From: Desulfuromonadales bacterium
GTDB taxonomy: Bacteria; Desulfobacterota; Desulfuromonadia; Geobacterales; Pseudopelobacteraceae
Length of the DNA: 53,982 nucleotides
NCBI GenBank assembly: GCA_013349325.1
Contig: DUZX01000024.1
Coordinates: 1 to 53,982, forward strand
Direction: 5' to 3'
Under the pieces are notes generated by a model that searched no databases, was not told where the DNA came from, and was given only the letters and a program-made list of their open reading frames with translations. This document shows positions 25,072 through 33,577 of the stretch, one piece after another (positions within the stretch are counted from its first letter, which is position 1; each line of letters starts with the position of its first letter). Made by a program: the position numbers and the translations under genes.

Positions 25072-25515
25072 TCAGGCGGCTGTAACGGTTACCTTGATGG
25101 TAGCAGACACTTCAGGATGAATCTTGACAATGACGGAATACTCGCCGGTGTGCTTGATGGCATCTTCAAGGACAACTTTTTTACGATCGATATCGAGACC
25201 GTTGGCTTTCAAGAAGGTTGCTATATCCATATTGGTAACGGCGCCGAACAGCTTACCTTCTTCGCCGGCTTTGTGGGCCAGGACGATCGGCAGGGCTTCC
25301 AGCTTGGCACAGAGACCTTTGGCTGCTTCCAGAGCCTGATTCTTCTTGTACAGAAGCTGGCGTTTGGTATGCTCAAGTGCCTTGGCATTTTTTTCGGTAG
25401 CCGGTACGGCCAGTTTCTTGGGGAGCAGGTAGTTACGGGCATAGCCGGGGGCTACCTTGACGACGTCGCCGATGTGTCCCAGAGTTTCGATGTTTTCGTT
25501 CAGAATGACTTTCAT
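25072..25515 (-). CDS. rplI: Ribosomal protein L9
   Basis: 147 residues, normal length. The N-terminal 50 residues (MKVILNENIETLGHIGDVVKVAPGYARNYL) form the 23S-binding domain, then the long connecting helix (KRQLLYKKNQALEAAKG) and the C-terminal domain (VTVTAA end). AAAGGAG precedes the start. It ends the operon rpsF-rpsR-DUF2232-rplI. Confidence 0.98.
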   Translation of the reverse strand: MKVILNENIETLGHIGDVVKVAPGYARNYLLPKKLAVPATEKNAKALEHTKRQLLYKKNQALEAAKGLCAKLEALPIVLAHKAGEEGKLFGAVTNMDIATFLKANGLDIDRKKVVLEDAIKHTGEYSVIVKIHPEVSATIKVTVTAA

Positions 25516-25544
25516 GTTGCTCTCCTTTCGAGCCTGTTAAGTAA

Positions 25545-26507
25545 TTACAGGTTTTCCTGTTTTTTAGGGGTTCTAAAATCAACCCACAAATCGCATAAAC
25601 CAATTGCCGCAACGAATGCGGCCAGATACGGTTGAAAAATCAGCATGACATACAAGCCGATCCGTAGAATTCCCGCCAGAGCCTGGCGCTCTATCACGGT
25701 TTTAACAACCGCCATGCCCTGGAAAAAATAGAGTACCGACACAACCAGCAGAATATTAAGTGCTATCGTTGAAATCAACTGATCCGGTGCCAGTAAAATA
25801 AAGCCGGATGCAATCACCACCCAGACCATCAGGTCCGGATTCTTGAAGTTGTTGAATTCATCAATCGCAAGTGGCGAGGTTGATGTGGCAGTCGTCTTTT
25901 TTAAAAGAGCAAGGTTACAGATCGAGATGATGATAAGCATGATCGTAATCAGAGCTGGATACAAGCGCTGCAACAGAGCTGCAACCGTCTGCATGGTCTG
26001 TTTTACCAGTTCAAGATCTTCGCCTTTTACGCCACCTTTCTCATACATCTGGATGGCCTGTTTCAGGCTGTTTGAAATTTCGGCAGACAGAAACTGCTGA
26101 AGGTCGAGACCGGATGTGGCGCTATAGAGGACAACTGCGACCGCCAGTACGACCACGTTTATGGCTGTCGTCACAAACAGCGAACGGCTGCCGCTGATGC
26201 CTCGCAGCAGCAATTCCGGCAAGACAAAGCCGGTGATGGCAGACATTCCCAGGAAGAGTGTGCCGGCAAAAACACCAAACAGGAGTGTTATTGCGGTGGC
26301 AGCCCCCAGCATAACGATGAAAGCCGGCAGACGTCCGTACATGATCCGTGTATAGGCGGCAGGAAACGGAGTGAATATACCGGTAAGCATGCCGACAGGG
26401 GGGACTGCCAGATACGCTGCAAACAGAATAAACGAGCCGACCATACCAAGCAGCGCCGCTTTAAGGCGGACCGCAGTGGCATGACCGGCTTGCGAGGTAA
26501 CATCCAT
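25545..26507 (-). CDS. DUF2232 multi-pass membrane protein
   Basis: 320 residues with about eight membrane spans. It lies between rpsR and rplI, a position typical for DUF2232 (YybS-like) proteins in Deltaproteobacteria and Firmicutes. Visible features are PVGMLTGIFTPFPAAYTRIMYGR at the start and a helical cytosolic insertion (VKGEDLELVKQTMQTVAALL). The function is unknown. The start follows the rpsR stop by ten bases. Confidence 0.85.
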   Translation of the reverse strand: MDVTSQAGHATAVRLKAALLGMVGSFILFAAYLAVPPVGMLTGIFTPFPAAYTRIMYGRLPAFIVMLGAATAITLLFGVFAGTLFLGMSAITGFVLPELLLRGISGSRSLFVTTAINVVVLAVAVVLYSATSGLDLQQFLSAEISNSLKQAIQMYEKGGVKGEDLELVKQTMQTVAALLQRLYPALITIMLIIISICNLALLKKTTATSTSPLAIDEFNNFKNPDLMVWVVIASGFILLAPDQLISTIALNILLVVSVLYFFQGMAVVKTVIERQALAGILRIGLYVMLIFQPYLAAFVAAIGLCDLWVDFRTPKKQENL

Positions 26508-26517
26508 TCAGGAGAAA

Positions 26518-26871
26518 TCAGTTAACGGCGTGGTTAGCTGCAATCGGGAGCAGCGCAATGTTTCTGGCACGTTTGATCGCTTCGGTAATCTGGCGCTGAT
26601 GTGCTGCGCAGTTACCGGAGATGCGGCGAGGTACAATCTTGCCACGTTCTGTAACAAAGAAACGCAGCGTACGTGGCTCTTTGTAGTCGATGGTCAGATT
26701 CTTTTCAGCGCAGAAACGGCATACTTTACGGCGTTGAAATGGACGACGTTTGCGTGGTCCGCCGCCGGGGCCGCCGGTGGGACGCTGTCCCGGGCCGGAA
26801 GGACGCTGACCGGGAGCACCGGCAGGACGCTGATAGGAAGATGTGGATGCTGCTGGTCGTTCTTCACTCAT
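26518..26871 (-). CDS. rpsR: Ribosomal protein S18 with an N-terminal extension
   Basis: 117 residues from the ATG at 26871; an AAGGAG lies about nine bases before it, and a frame starting at an upstream TTG would place this site inside the gene. The core ([21 protein letters not shown] ... [21 protein letters not shown]) is normal S18, including the Cys residues of the zinc-binding form. The first 40 residues are a Pro/Gly/Arg-rich extension ([18 protein letters not shown]), absent from most S18 proteins of about 75-85 residues. Confidence 0.97.
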   Translation of the reverse strand: MSEERPAASTSSYQRPAGAPGQRPSGPGQRPTGGPGGGPRKRRPFQRRKVCRFCAEKNLTIDYKEPRTLRFFVTERGKIVPRRISGNCAAHQRQITEAIKRARNIALLPIAANHAVN

Positions 26872-26895
26872 AATATATGTCTCCTTCAATAAATT

Positions 26896-27285
26896 TTATT
26901 CGGCTGTCTCTTCAGTTGTTGTTACTTCTTCCGTTCCCTCTACAACATCGCCTTCTGCTGCTTCGACCTTTTTCTCAGGCACGGTGGCACGTTCGGGCAG
27001 GTCGGTGATGTTGACACTTTGATAGCGCAGGACCTTATCGTCAAGACGCAGACGACGTTCGAGTTCGGCGATCAGGGTTCTGTCGCCATTGAAGCGCAGG
27101 TAGTAGTAACGGCCTCTAACAGATTTCTTGATGCTGTAGGCCAGTTTCCTGATACCCCAGTCATCCATCCTCAGACATTCGCCGTTAAACGACGAAATGA
27201 CGTCCTGAGCCTTGGTGGTGACCGACTTGATGTCGTCTTCGCTCAGTTCTGGCGAGAGGATGAAAATTGTTTCGTACTTCCTCAT
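26896..27285 (-). CDS. rpsF: Ribosomal protein S6
   Basis: 129 residues. S6 core MRKYETIFILSPELSEDDIKS and RMDDWGIRKLAYSIKKSVRGRYYYLRF. The last 28 residues are an acidic, Glu/Thr-rich tail, like the glutamate tails of some S6 proteins. GAGGAGG is well placed ahead of the start. It is the first gene of the operon; S6 and S18 bind next to each other in the small subunit. Confidence 0.98.
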   Translation of the reverse strand: MRKYETIFILSPELSEDDIKSVTTKAQDVISSFNGECLRMDDWGIRKLAYSIKKSVRGRYYYLRFNGDRTLIAELERRLRLDDKVLRYQSVNITDLPERATVPEKKVEAAEGDVVEGTEEVTTTEETAE

Positions 27286-27406
27286 GTGTAATCCTCCTCA
27301 CGGATTCGAGCCCCGGTCCTACCCGGAGCAAGGAGATTCGGCACGGATGCCGTCTTTTAAAGAACGAACCTTCTACTACGTATTTGCACAAAGTGCAACA
27401 AAATCT

Positions 27407-28294
27407 TTAAGATTGCCGCAACGAGACCTTATATTTCCTGATCAGTTCCAGCGGGTGGTAGGATAATTTGGACGTACGGAGGCCTGCATCACCCAAATCC
27501 TGCTCGCGGTTCAGATAGATACAGTCCGTAAAGAGCAGTCGTGCGAATTCCCGATTGATCAATTGATAGAGCCCCTCTTTGAAGGGATCGGCTTTTTCAA
27601 ATTGGCAGACGGCTGTGCTCTCATTAAGCCGTTCACCCAGTGCAAAAGCCGCGACGAAACCATCCACCAGAATAACAATGCCGTGTAAATCTAGTTCAAC
27701 AGCACAGCGCAATCCTTCTGCAGCCGCCTCTGCTTCAAGGATTGATGAGCGCCTGGGGGTCGGTTGTTGTGAGCTGAGCAGCCATGATTGCAGCAGATCA
27801 AGACACCCCTGTAGATATTCGGCTGAATAGGTGGCAACCTGATACTGATGCCGGACCGTAAAGTAGTTGACCCGGTTTTTCTTCTTGTGAAAGCGGCTGC
27901 CCGGAAGTAGGGCCAGTTCTTCGCGCAGATAGAGGTAGTCGAACGAATCACGATCTTCGATGATTTCATACTGGTCGCCGGTAATGTAACGATCGAGAAA
28001 CGGCTGATCTACTCCATACAGAATCCGTTGGTCGGATAGCAGTTGCGCTGTCGCTGCCGCCACATCGCCACCCAACGGTGGCAGGCAATAGGGAGCACCA
28101 TCATAGCCGTTTCCGAGTAGTACGACCGACTTTCCAATTGTTGTAATCCGGTAGTCGTGCGCCGAGCGGAACAGGTACATTCCGGCAAAGGTCAGCTCCG
28201 AAACTCTCGGCTGCAGCTCCGCGCAAAGCCGGTCCAGAAGCGGTTTGTCAGCCATGTCGAGCGCTCGTGATGTCGGATAGACCGGAATTTCCAT
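27407..28294 (-). CDS. DUF2156 protein (phosphatidylglycerol lysyltransferase-like GNAT fold)
   Basis: 295 residues from the ATG at 28294 with GGAG upstream. DUF2156 blocks are visible: FDYLYLREELALLPGSRFHKKKNRVNYF, ELDLHGIVILVDGFVAAFALGE and YLNREQDLGDAGLRTSKLSYHP at the end. The family shares the GNAT-type fold of the MprF catalytic domain and may transfer an aminoacyl group from tRNA to a lipid or small molecule. There are no membrane spans. It is divergent from the aminotransferase gene, 77 bases away. The function is inferred. Confidence 0.82.
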   Translation of the reverse strand: MEIPVYPTSRALDMADKPLLDRLCAELQPRVSELTFAGMYLFRSAHDYRITTIGKSVVLLGNGYDGAPYCLPPLGGDVAAATAQLLSDQRILYGVDQPFLDRYITGDQYEIIEDRDSFDYLYLREELALLPGSRFHKKKNRVNYFTVRHQYQVATYSAEYLQGCLDLLQSWLLSSQQPTPRRSSILEAEAAAEGLRCAVELDLHGIVILVDGFVAAFALGERLNESTAVCQFEKADPFKEGLYQLINREFARLLFTDCIYLNREQDLGDAGLRTSKLSYHPLELIRKYKVSLRQS

Positions 28295-28371
28295 TTCAGT
28301 TCTCCAGAAAGTGTTGTAGTATTTCGCGCCGATCATCTATATCAGAAAAACTCTCAGGGAGGAAACTTGTT

Positions 28372-29565
28372 ATGGCAATTGCCATGAAGATCGCCAGTCA
28401 GATATCGAAATCATCCTGGATCCGCAGAATGTTTGAGGAGGGGGAGCGGCTGCGTCAGGAATTCGGCGCTGATAAAATTTATGACTTCACGCTTGGAAAT
28501 CCGGATGTCGAACCACCGGAAGCGTTTAATCGTGCATTGCTGGAGTTGGCCCGGAACCCGTTGCCCGGTATGCATCGCTATATGAATAATGCCGGCTATG
28601 CCGAAACGCGCGCCGCTGTTGCCGCCAAGATCTCACAAGATTCCGGTCTGCAGGTCGGCGCCGATATGATCATTATGACCTGCGGTGCTGGTGGGGCGCT
28701 GAATGTGGTGCTTAAAACCATTCTCAATCCCGGCGAAGAGGTAATAATCCTGGCTCCGTTTTTTGTCGAGTATAAGTTTTATATCGATAACCATGGCGGT
28801 GTGCCGGTCGAGGTCTGGACAGACCATGAGACCTTCCAGCTGGATGTGGATGCTATTGAAAAGGCCATTACTCCAAAAACACGGGCCATCATCACCTGCT
28901 CGCCCAACAATCCGACCGGCGTGATCTACCCGGCCGAAAGCCTTACTCGTCTCGGAGCTGTACTGGATAAAATTCATCAGCAGAGCGGTCACCTGATCTA
29001 TGTCATTTCGGATGAACCGTATGCCCGGATTGCCTTTGATGGACAGCACGTCCCCGCCATATTCCCGCTGGTCAAGAATTCAATCGTAGTCACCTCTCAT
29101 AGTAAGGACCTGGCTTTACCGGGTGAACGTATCGGCTATATTGCCGCCAATCCTCGCATGCCGACTGCCGGGCAGTTTATGGAAGGGGCGGTTTTCAGCA
29201 ATCGTGTACTTGGTTTTGTGAATGCTCCGGCGCTGATGCAGCGCCTGATTGCCGGTTTGCAAGACGAGTCGGTGGATGTTGCGGAATATCAGGAGAAGCG
29301 TGATTTACTGGTGAATGGGTTACGTGATATGGGTTTCACGATGGTCAAGCCGGATGGCGCTTTCTATCTGTTCCCGAAATCACCGCTTGCAGATGACGTC
29401 GAGTTCGTCAAACTGGCCCAGAAACATCACATTCTGCTGGTGCCGGGCGCCGGTTTCGGCGCCCCCGGTTTCTTCAGAATCGCCTACTGTGTGGAAAAGG
29501 GCATCATCGAGCGGAGCCTTCCGGCCTGGCGCAATCTGGCCCGTGAGGTGGGTTTGAAGGGGTAA
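28372..29565 (+). CDS. PLP-dependent class I/II aminotransferase
   Basis: 397 residues from the ATG at 28372, preceded by GGGAGG. Fold-type I signs are SPNNPTG (Asn180), SDEPYARI (Asp214, Tyr217) and SHSKDLALPGERIGY with the PLP lysine at Lys245. Substrate recognition is typical of the AspC/AlaT-like group, but the substrate cannot be read from the sequence. The stop lies inside a 53-bp perfect palindrome that forms its terminator. Confidence 0.9.
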   Translation: MAIAMKIASQISKSSWIRRMFEEGERLRQEFGADKIYDFTLGNPDVEPPEAFNRALLELARNPLPGMHRYMNNAGYAETRAAVAAKISQDSGLQVGADMIIMTCGAGGALNVVLKTILNPGEEVIILAPFFVEYKFYIDNHGGVPVEVWTDHETFQLDVDAIEKAITPKTRAIITCSPNNPTGVIYPAESLTRLGAVLDKIHQQSGHLIYVISDEPYARIAFDGQHVPAIFPLVKNSIVVTSHSKDLALPGERIGYIAANPRMPTAGQFMEGAVFSNRVLGFVNAPALMQRLIAGLQDESVDVAEYQEKRDLLVNGLRDMGFTMVKPDGAFYLFPKSPLADDVEFVKLAQKHHILLVPGAGFGAPGFFRIAYCVEKGIIERSLPAWRNLAREVGLKG

Positions 29566-29614
29566 CAAAACCATGGCCCGTGAGATTGAATCTCACGGGC
29601 CATGGTTTTGTTAC
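29562..29614. terminator. Perfect 53-bp palindrome / terminator at the aminotransferase stop
   Basis: A 26-base arm starting at 29562 is exactly repeated in reverse complement at 29589-29614, with one base in between. The aminotransferase stop codon TAA (29563-29565) lies inside the arm. The core GGCCCGTGAGA/TCTCACGGGCC also occurs in the hairpin at 31310-31350. The arm carries GTTTTG, which serves as a T-rich tail in either direction. Confidence 0.75.
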
Positions 29615-29664
29615 TGATGCGCTTGCAGTTTGTTACGATGTCCCTGGTTAGCCTTCGAGGCGTA

Positions 29665-30300
29665 TTATAACGATCTGCGTGTATTGCAAATCACTTTTGC
29701 AACAGCCTGAATTTTCTTTTCATCTTTTGAAGTAAAGCTCCGATCAATCTTTCTGCCTTTGAATCCCAGGTGGTAGTACCGGATCTTTTTAATGCCGAGT
29801 GGTTTTGCGAAAAGCCTGAAACTCTTTCGAGCGCCAGTCGTGAGTGGTACCATTATTCCCGGCATAGCACTTGTCGTAATTAATACTCCAAGTAGCACAT
29901 TAGTGCCGACATCACGTACTTTCGGCGCGTACATCTCATCTCCCCAATAGCAGAACACTCCCATTCTCTCAAGCATAACTCGAACAATCGAAGGCAAGTC
30001 GTAACAATTTATCGGCGTTACTAAAACAACGCTTTTAGCGGAAAGCGCCGATTTAATAATAACATCCATCTCATCATTAATATGGCAGGTGCCTAAAGCA
30101 TTGCCGGGGTTCTTCATGCATTGTCTGCAGTTAGTACAAAAATCAATATTCAGCTCTCTTGTTTTCAGGTAATCGACCTCTTCCTGGTTTGCGATAAGTT
30201 TTTTTGTTAAAGCATCGCAGATGTGAGTTGAATCAATCCTTCTGCTTTCGGGGGAGGAAAAAATGTCGTTGTTATTGAGGCTTAGAAAAGCTACTAACAA
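29665..30300 (-). CDS. Flavodoxin-fold iron-sulfur flavoprotein / FMN reductase-like, degenerate N-terminus
   Basis: About 211 residues. The middle is typical of NADPH-dependent FMN reductase / iron-sulfur flavoproteins: NIDFCTNCRQCMKNPGNALGTC (a Cys cluster) followed by DEMDVIIKSALSAKSVVLVTP and VRVMLERM. The first 30 residues, where the phosphate loop GSPRxxGNT is expected, are altered to SSPESRRIDST. The only available start is a TTG inside the end of the lipoprotein gene, with no ribosome site. The gene could be truncated or translated by coupling. It is AT-rich compared with its neighbours and belongs to the small islet. Confidence 0.6.
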   Translation of the reverse strand: MLVAFLSLNNNDIFSSPESRRIDSTHICDALTKKLIANQEEVDYLKTRELNIDFCTNCRQCMKNPGNALGTCHINDEMDVIIKSALSAKSVVLVTPINCYDLPSIVRVMLERMGVFCYWGDEMYAPKVRDVGTNVLLGVLITTSAMPGIMVPLTTGARKSFRLFAKPLGIKKIRYYHLGFKGRKIDRSFTSKDEKKIQAVAKVICNTRRSL

Positions 30301-31222
30301 AATTATCTATAACTGAATTCAACAGTGCAGAATGAACTGCTGCATTCTTATCTTCTGGCTGCTCTTCCGTTTTAGAATATCTACTTTCCTTTGAAACTTT
30401 GAGTTTATTTTTTAATCTCTTAACTGTTTTTTTGTCATCGTCATCATCGTCTTCTTCATCATCGTCTTTTTTACTCTTTTCTATCCTGCATGATGTGGAC
30501 GTTTTACACTTAATAAAAAATTGCTGAAAGTAATCTACTGCAGAAGGATTGGAGTTAGTCCATCGATAAAACCAAATTGCTTCTCCGTCTTTTATATTTA
30601 TAGCATTCGCGTCAAGTGTAACAAAAGGCACTTGCACTTCGTCAATATTCCTTTTTGAATCAAAAAAGGAACGCTTGAGATAATCACGGGTATCGAGATC
30701 GAAGGCTTTTTCATCAAGCATTTCTCCATCGTCATTCGAATTATAGTAAAAATATTCCAATTTTTCATCTTTGCTTAACTTGCCAAAGCTACGAGTTGAT
30801 TTTTCAAGAGAGTTAACCTGAAAAAGCATTTGTGCGCCCATGCTGTCAGCAACTTGAAGAGCTGAAAGGTTTCTTGCCATCTCCCTCTCAAGGACGGTCC
30901 AGGAAATTACCTTATATGATGATTTTGTAAGTGCTCGTTCAATTACTGCCATATCTACGGCACATTTAGTTTTCAAAAGTTCTTGATTGGATACTGCTGT
31001 GCCACGTTGTTGGTCTGACGTTCGATCAGAACAGCTGCTTGGTGCTCTGACTGCAACTGTCTTTATTTTTGCAACATCCTTTCTGTATGTAGGTGTTTCA
31101 ACGATTTCAGGAGGTGCTACATTAGTTGTAGTTGTTACGATTTTTGAGGTGATAATGTAATGTTGGCCACATCCTGATACAAGAAATGTTAAAACAACTA
31201 TTAGTAAACTGAACATTCGCAT
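30272..31222 (-). CDS. Lipoprotein of unknown function with an Asp-rich tract
   Basis: 316 residues. Good ribosome site (AGGAG) and a lipobox VSGC at 15-18. The body has no recognised domain; the visible pattern resembles CsgG/LpoB-like penicillin-binding-protein activators (MAVIERALTKSSYKVISWTVLEREMA), a weak match. An Asp/Lys-rich run near 255-275 (KKDDDEEDDDDDD) is unusual. Together with the following flavoprotein it forms an AT-rich islet between palindromes. No firm function. Confidence 0.65.
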   Translation of the reverse strand: MRMFSLLIVVLTFLVSGCGQHYIITSKIVTTTTNVAPPEIVETPTYRKDVAKIKTVAVRAPSSCSDRTSDQQRGTAVSNQELLKTKCAVDMAVIERALTKSSYKVISWTVLEREMARNLSALQVADSMGAQMLFQVNSLEKSTRSFGKLSKDEKLEYFYYNSNDDGEMLDEKAFDLDTRDYLKRSFFDSKRNIDEVQVPFVTLDANAINIKDGEAIWFYRWTNSNPSAVDYFQQFFIKCKTSTSCRIEKSKKDDDEEDDDDDDKKTVKRLKNKLKVSKESRYSKTEEQPEDKNAAVHSALLNSVIDNFVSSFSKPQ

Positions 31223-31309
31223 TGATATTTTCTCCTAAATATTTATTTATAAGCGGAGCAACAATACGCACCGATATAGATAAAGTCAAAGAAATAGTAT
31301 AAATTTTAA

Positions 31310-31350
31310 TCAAAACGGCCCGTGAGATCATTTCTCACGGGCCGTTTTGA
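31310..31350 (-). terminator. Terminator of htpG, sharing its core with the 29.6-kb palindrome
   Basis: 18-bp perfect stem (TCAAAACGGCCCGTGAGA and its complement) with a 5-base loop. On the minus strand it comes 22 bases after the htpG stop and is followed by a T-rich stretch. The inner GGCCCGTGAGA/TCTCACGGGCC is identical to that at 29571-29605. Confidence 0.85.
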
Positions 31351-31371
31351 TGCAACTGATTTACGTTACAT

Positions 31372-33306
31372 TTACTGTACCGCTTTGACCATCAGGTCGC
31401 TGACCAGCTTGGTAAAACGGAGCGGATCCTTGATGGTGGAACCTTCCGTCAGGAGGGCCTGATCGTAGAGCAGATCAGCATAATCAGCCAGTGATGAGGC
31501 TGCGGCATCTTTCTGATGGATGGAAGCCATCGCTTTCAGGATGGCGTGATCCGGATTCAGCTCCAGAATGCGCTTTGCATCAGGAACCGTCTGGTTCATG
31601 GCCTTCATGATACGCTCCATGTTGGCGTTCATGCCATACTGATCGGCCACCAGGCAGCAGGCGCTGTCAGTCAGACGGTTCGAGAAACGTACCTCTTTAA
31701 CCTTGTCTCTCAGGCGATCGCTGATCAGCGAAATCAGGTCGCTGAACTCCTTCTGGGCCTCTTCACGTTTCTTCTCTTTTTCCTTCTGCTCTTCTTCGCT
31801 GTCCAGACTGATATCACCGCGGTCAACCGCTTTCAGAGGTTTCTCAGCGTATTCGGTCAGCGTCTGTACGACCCATTCATCTACCGGATCGGTCAGGAAC
31901 AGAACTTCATACCCCTTTGCGCGGAAGACTTCCAGATGCGGAGACTGCTCCAGCGTTTCGCGGCTGCTGCCGGTAATATAGTAGATATCCTTCTGCCCTT
32001 CCGGCATCCTTTCGACGTACTCTTTAAGTGATACAAACGCACCCGCAGCGGTTGCGGTGCTTTCAAACAGCATCAGCTCCTGCAGTTTTTCCTTGTTGGC
32101 ATAGTCAAAATGCATACCCTCTTTGATGACCTGACCAAACTCCTTCCAGAAGGTTACATACTGGTCGAGATTCTGCTCCTTGACTTCAGCCAGCGTCGAG
32201 AGAATCTTGCCGACGACGCTCTTGTGGATGCGCCTGATCTGGGCATCCTCCTGCAGGATTTCACGCGAGACATTCAGCGGCAGGTCGGATGAGTCAACGA
32301 CGCCCTTGACGAAACGGAGGTAGTCCGGGATCAGCTCTTCACATTTGTCGCTGATGAAAACGCGACGCACATACAGCTGCAGCCCCTTTTTACGGTCGTT
32401 CATGAACATGTCGAACGGCTTCTTGGAGGGCAGGTAGAGCAGCGCCTTGAATTCGCTGGTCCCTTCGGCGGAGAAGTGAATCGTCCGGAAAGGGGCATCG
32501 TAATCATGGGAAACGTGTTTGTAGAACTCGGTGTACTCCTCTTCGGTAACTTCGCTCTTGGGGCGCACCCAGATCGCTTTCATCGAGTTGAGAGTCTGCT
32601 CCTCGGTCTTGTCAATCGTACCGGCACCCTCGATCTCTTCACCGTCAACACCTTTGACCGGTTCCGTGCGGGTGATATCCATGACGACCGGGTACTGGAT
32701 ATAGTCGGAATATTTTTTGACGATCGAACGGATCTTCCATTCGTCAAGATACTCTTTAAACTCTTCCTTCAGATGCAGCGTGATCTCGGTACCGCGCAGT
32801 TCGCGGCTGCACTCTTCAATCGTGTAACTACCGTCACCGGCAGACTCCCAGCGGCAGCCGGAATCGGCAGATCCGGCCTTGCGGGTTTCCAGCGTAACGC
32901 GGTCAGCCACCATAAAGGATGCGTAAAAACCGACGCCGAACTGCCCGATCATTTCAGGATTGGTGCTGGCGGCCTTGTCTTTCAGGGACTGCATGAAAGC
33001 TTTGGTGCCGGAACGGGCAATCGTGCCGATGTTCTCTTCAACCTCGGCGATATTCATACCGATACCGTTGTCACGAATAACCAGGGTACCGGCTGTTTTA
33101 TCGGTAATAATCTTGACTTTCCAGTCGCTGTTCCCTTCCAGCAGGGCTTCATTGGAATGTGCTTCAAAGCGGATCTTGTCGATGGCGTCGGAAGAGTTGG
33201 AAATCAGTTCGCGCAGAAAAATGTCTTTGTTGGAGTAGAGTGAGTGGATCACCAGATCAAGAAGTTGTTGTACCTCGGTCTGGAACTGTTTGGTTGTTTT
33301 GGACAT
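31372..33306 (-). CDS. htpG: Hsp90 chaperone HtpG
   Basis: 644 residues. N-terminal GHKL ATPase: [40 protein letters not shown] and [16 protein letters not shown]. The middle domain follows ([16 protein letters not shown] near 345-360), then the C-terminal dimerisation domain. Motif spacing and length are those of a standard bacterial HtpG. AAGGAG precedes the start. The palindromic terminator follows. The islet on its downstream side has probably been inserted beside it. Confidence 0.97.
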   Translation of the reverse strand: MSKTTKQFQTEVQQLLDLVIHSLYSNKDIFLRELISNSSDAIDKIRFEAHSNEALLEGNSDWKVKIITDKTAGTLVIRDNGIGMNIAEVEENIGTIARSGTKAFMQSLKDKAASTNPEMIGQFGVGFYASFMVADRVTLETRKAGSADSGCRWESAGDGSYTIEECSRELRGTEITLHLKEEFKEYLDEWKIRSIVKKYSDYIQYPVVMDITRTEPVKGVDGEEIEGAGTIDKTEEQTLNSMKAIWVRPKSEVTEEEYTEFYKHVSHDYDAPFRTIHFSAEGTSEFKALLYLPSKKPFDMFMNDRKKGLQLYVRRVFISDKCEELIPDYLRFVKGVVDSSDLPLNVSREILQEDAQIRRIHKSVVGKILSTLAEVKEQNLDQYVTFWKEFGQVIKEGMHFDYANKEKLQELMLFESTATAAGAFVSLKEYVERMPEGQKDIYYITGSSRETLEQSPHLEVFRAKGYEVLFLTDPVDEWVVQTLTEYAEKPLKAVDRGDISLDSEEEQKEKEKKREEAQKEFSDLISLISDRLRDKVKEVRFSNRLTDSACCLVADQYGMNANMERIMKAMNQTVPDAKRILELNPDHAILKAMASIHQKDAAASSLADYADLLYDQALLTEGSTIKDPLRFTKLVSDLMVKAVQ

Positions 33307-33422
33307 AAACGATGAGTCTCCTTCATGAGATGGAATGTTAGCGTTATGAAGATAATCACGGTGGGCCGTTTTTTCAAGGGCGGACGAAACAAAAAAAGGA
33401 AACGTTGGTCCCCGTTCCCGGA

Positions 33423-33451
33423 AGCAGCATCACCGGCAAGGTGATGCTGCT
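33423..33451. terminator. Hairpin between htpG and the malic enzyme gene
   Basis: AGCAGCATCACC paired with GGTGATGCTGCT around a short loop. It is a stable stem without a strong T-run. The same 270-base spacer also has GGGCGAAC/GTTCGCCC (33493-33511), a small repeat of a type common between genes. Confidence 0.5.
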
Positions 33452-33546
33452 CATGAAAGAGTGGGTGTACTAACGTTTCCCATAATGAAATGTAGGGGCG
33501 AACGGCGTTCGCCCGGTTACCAATGGCCAACAATGATGATAGTTCC

Positions 33547-33573
33547 GGCATGGGCGCATGCCATGCGCCCATG
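33547..33573 (-). terminator. GC-rich hairpin after the malic enzyme gene
   Basis: GGCATGGGCGCATG and its complement form a strong stem just past the maeB stop on the minus strand. The T-tail is weak. Confidence 0.5.
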
Positions 33574-33577
33574 CCGT

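Noticed and set aside
27290-27406. Stretch with GC-rich stem-like words after rpsF promoter, checked for a tRNA
   Set aside because: No cloverleaf or CCA end could be drawn; it is the leader and promoter region of rpsF.
32476-33243. Open frame of 255 codons on the plus strand
   Set aside because: Antisense to htpG, no start signal.
33480-33520. GGGCGAAC...GTTCGCCC as an operator
   Set aside because: It looks like a common intergenic repeat between two converging terminators, not near a promoter.
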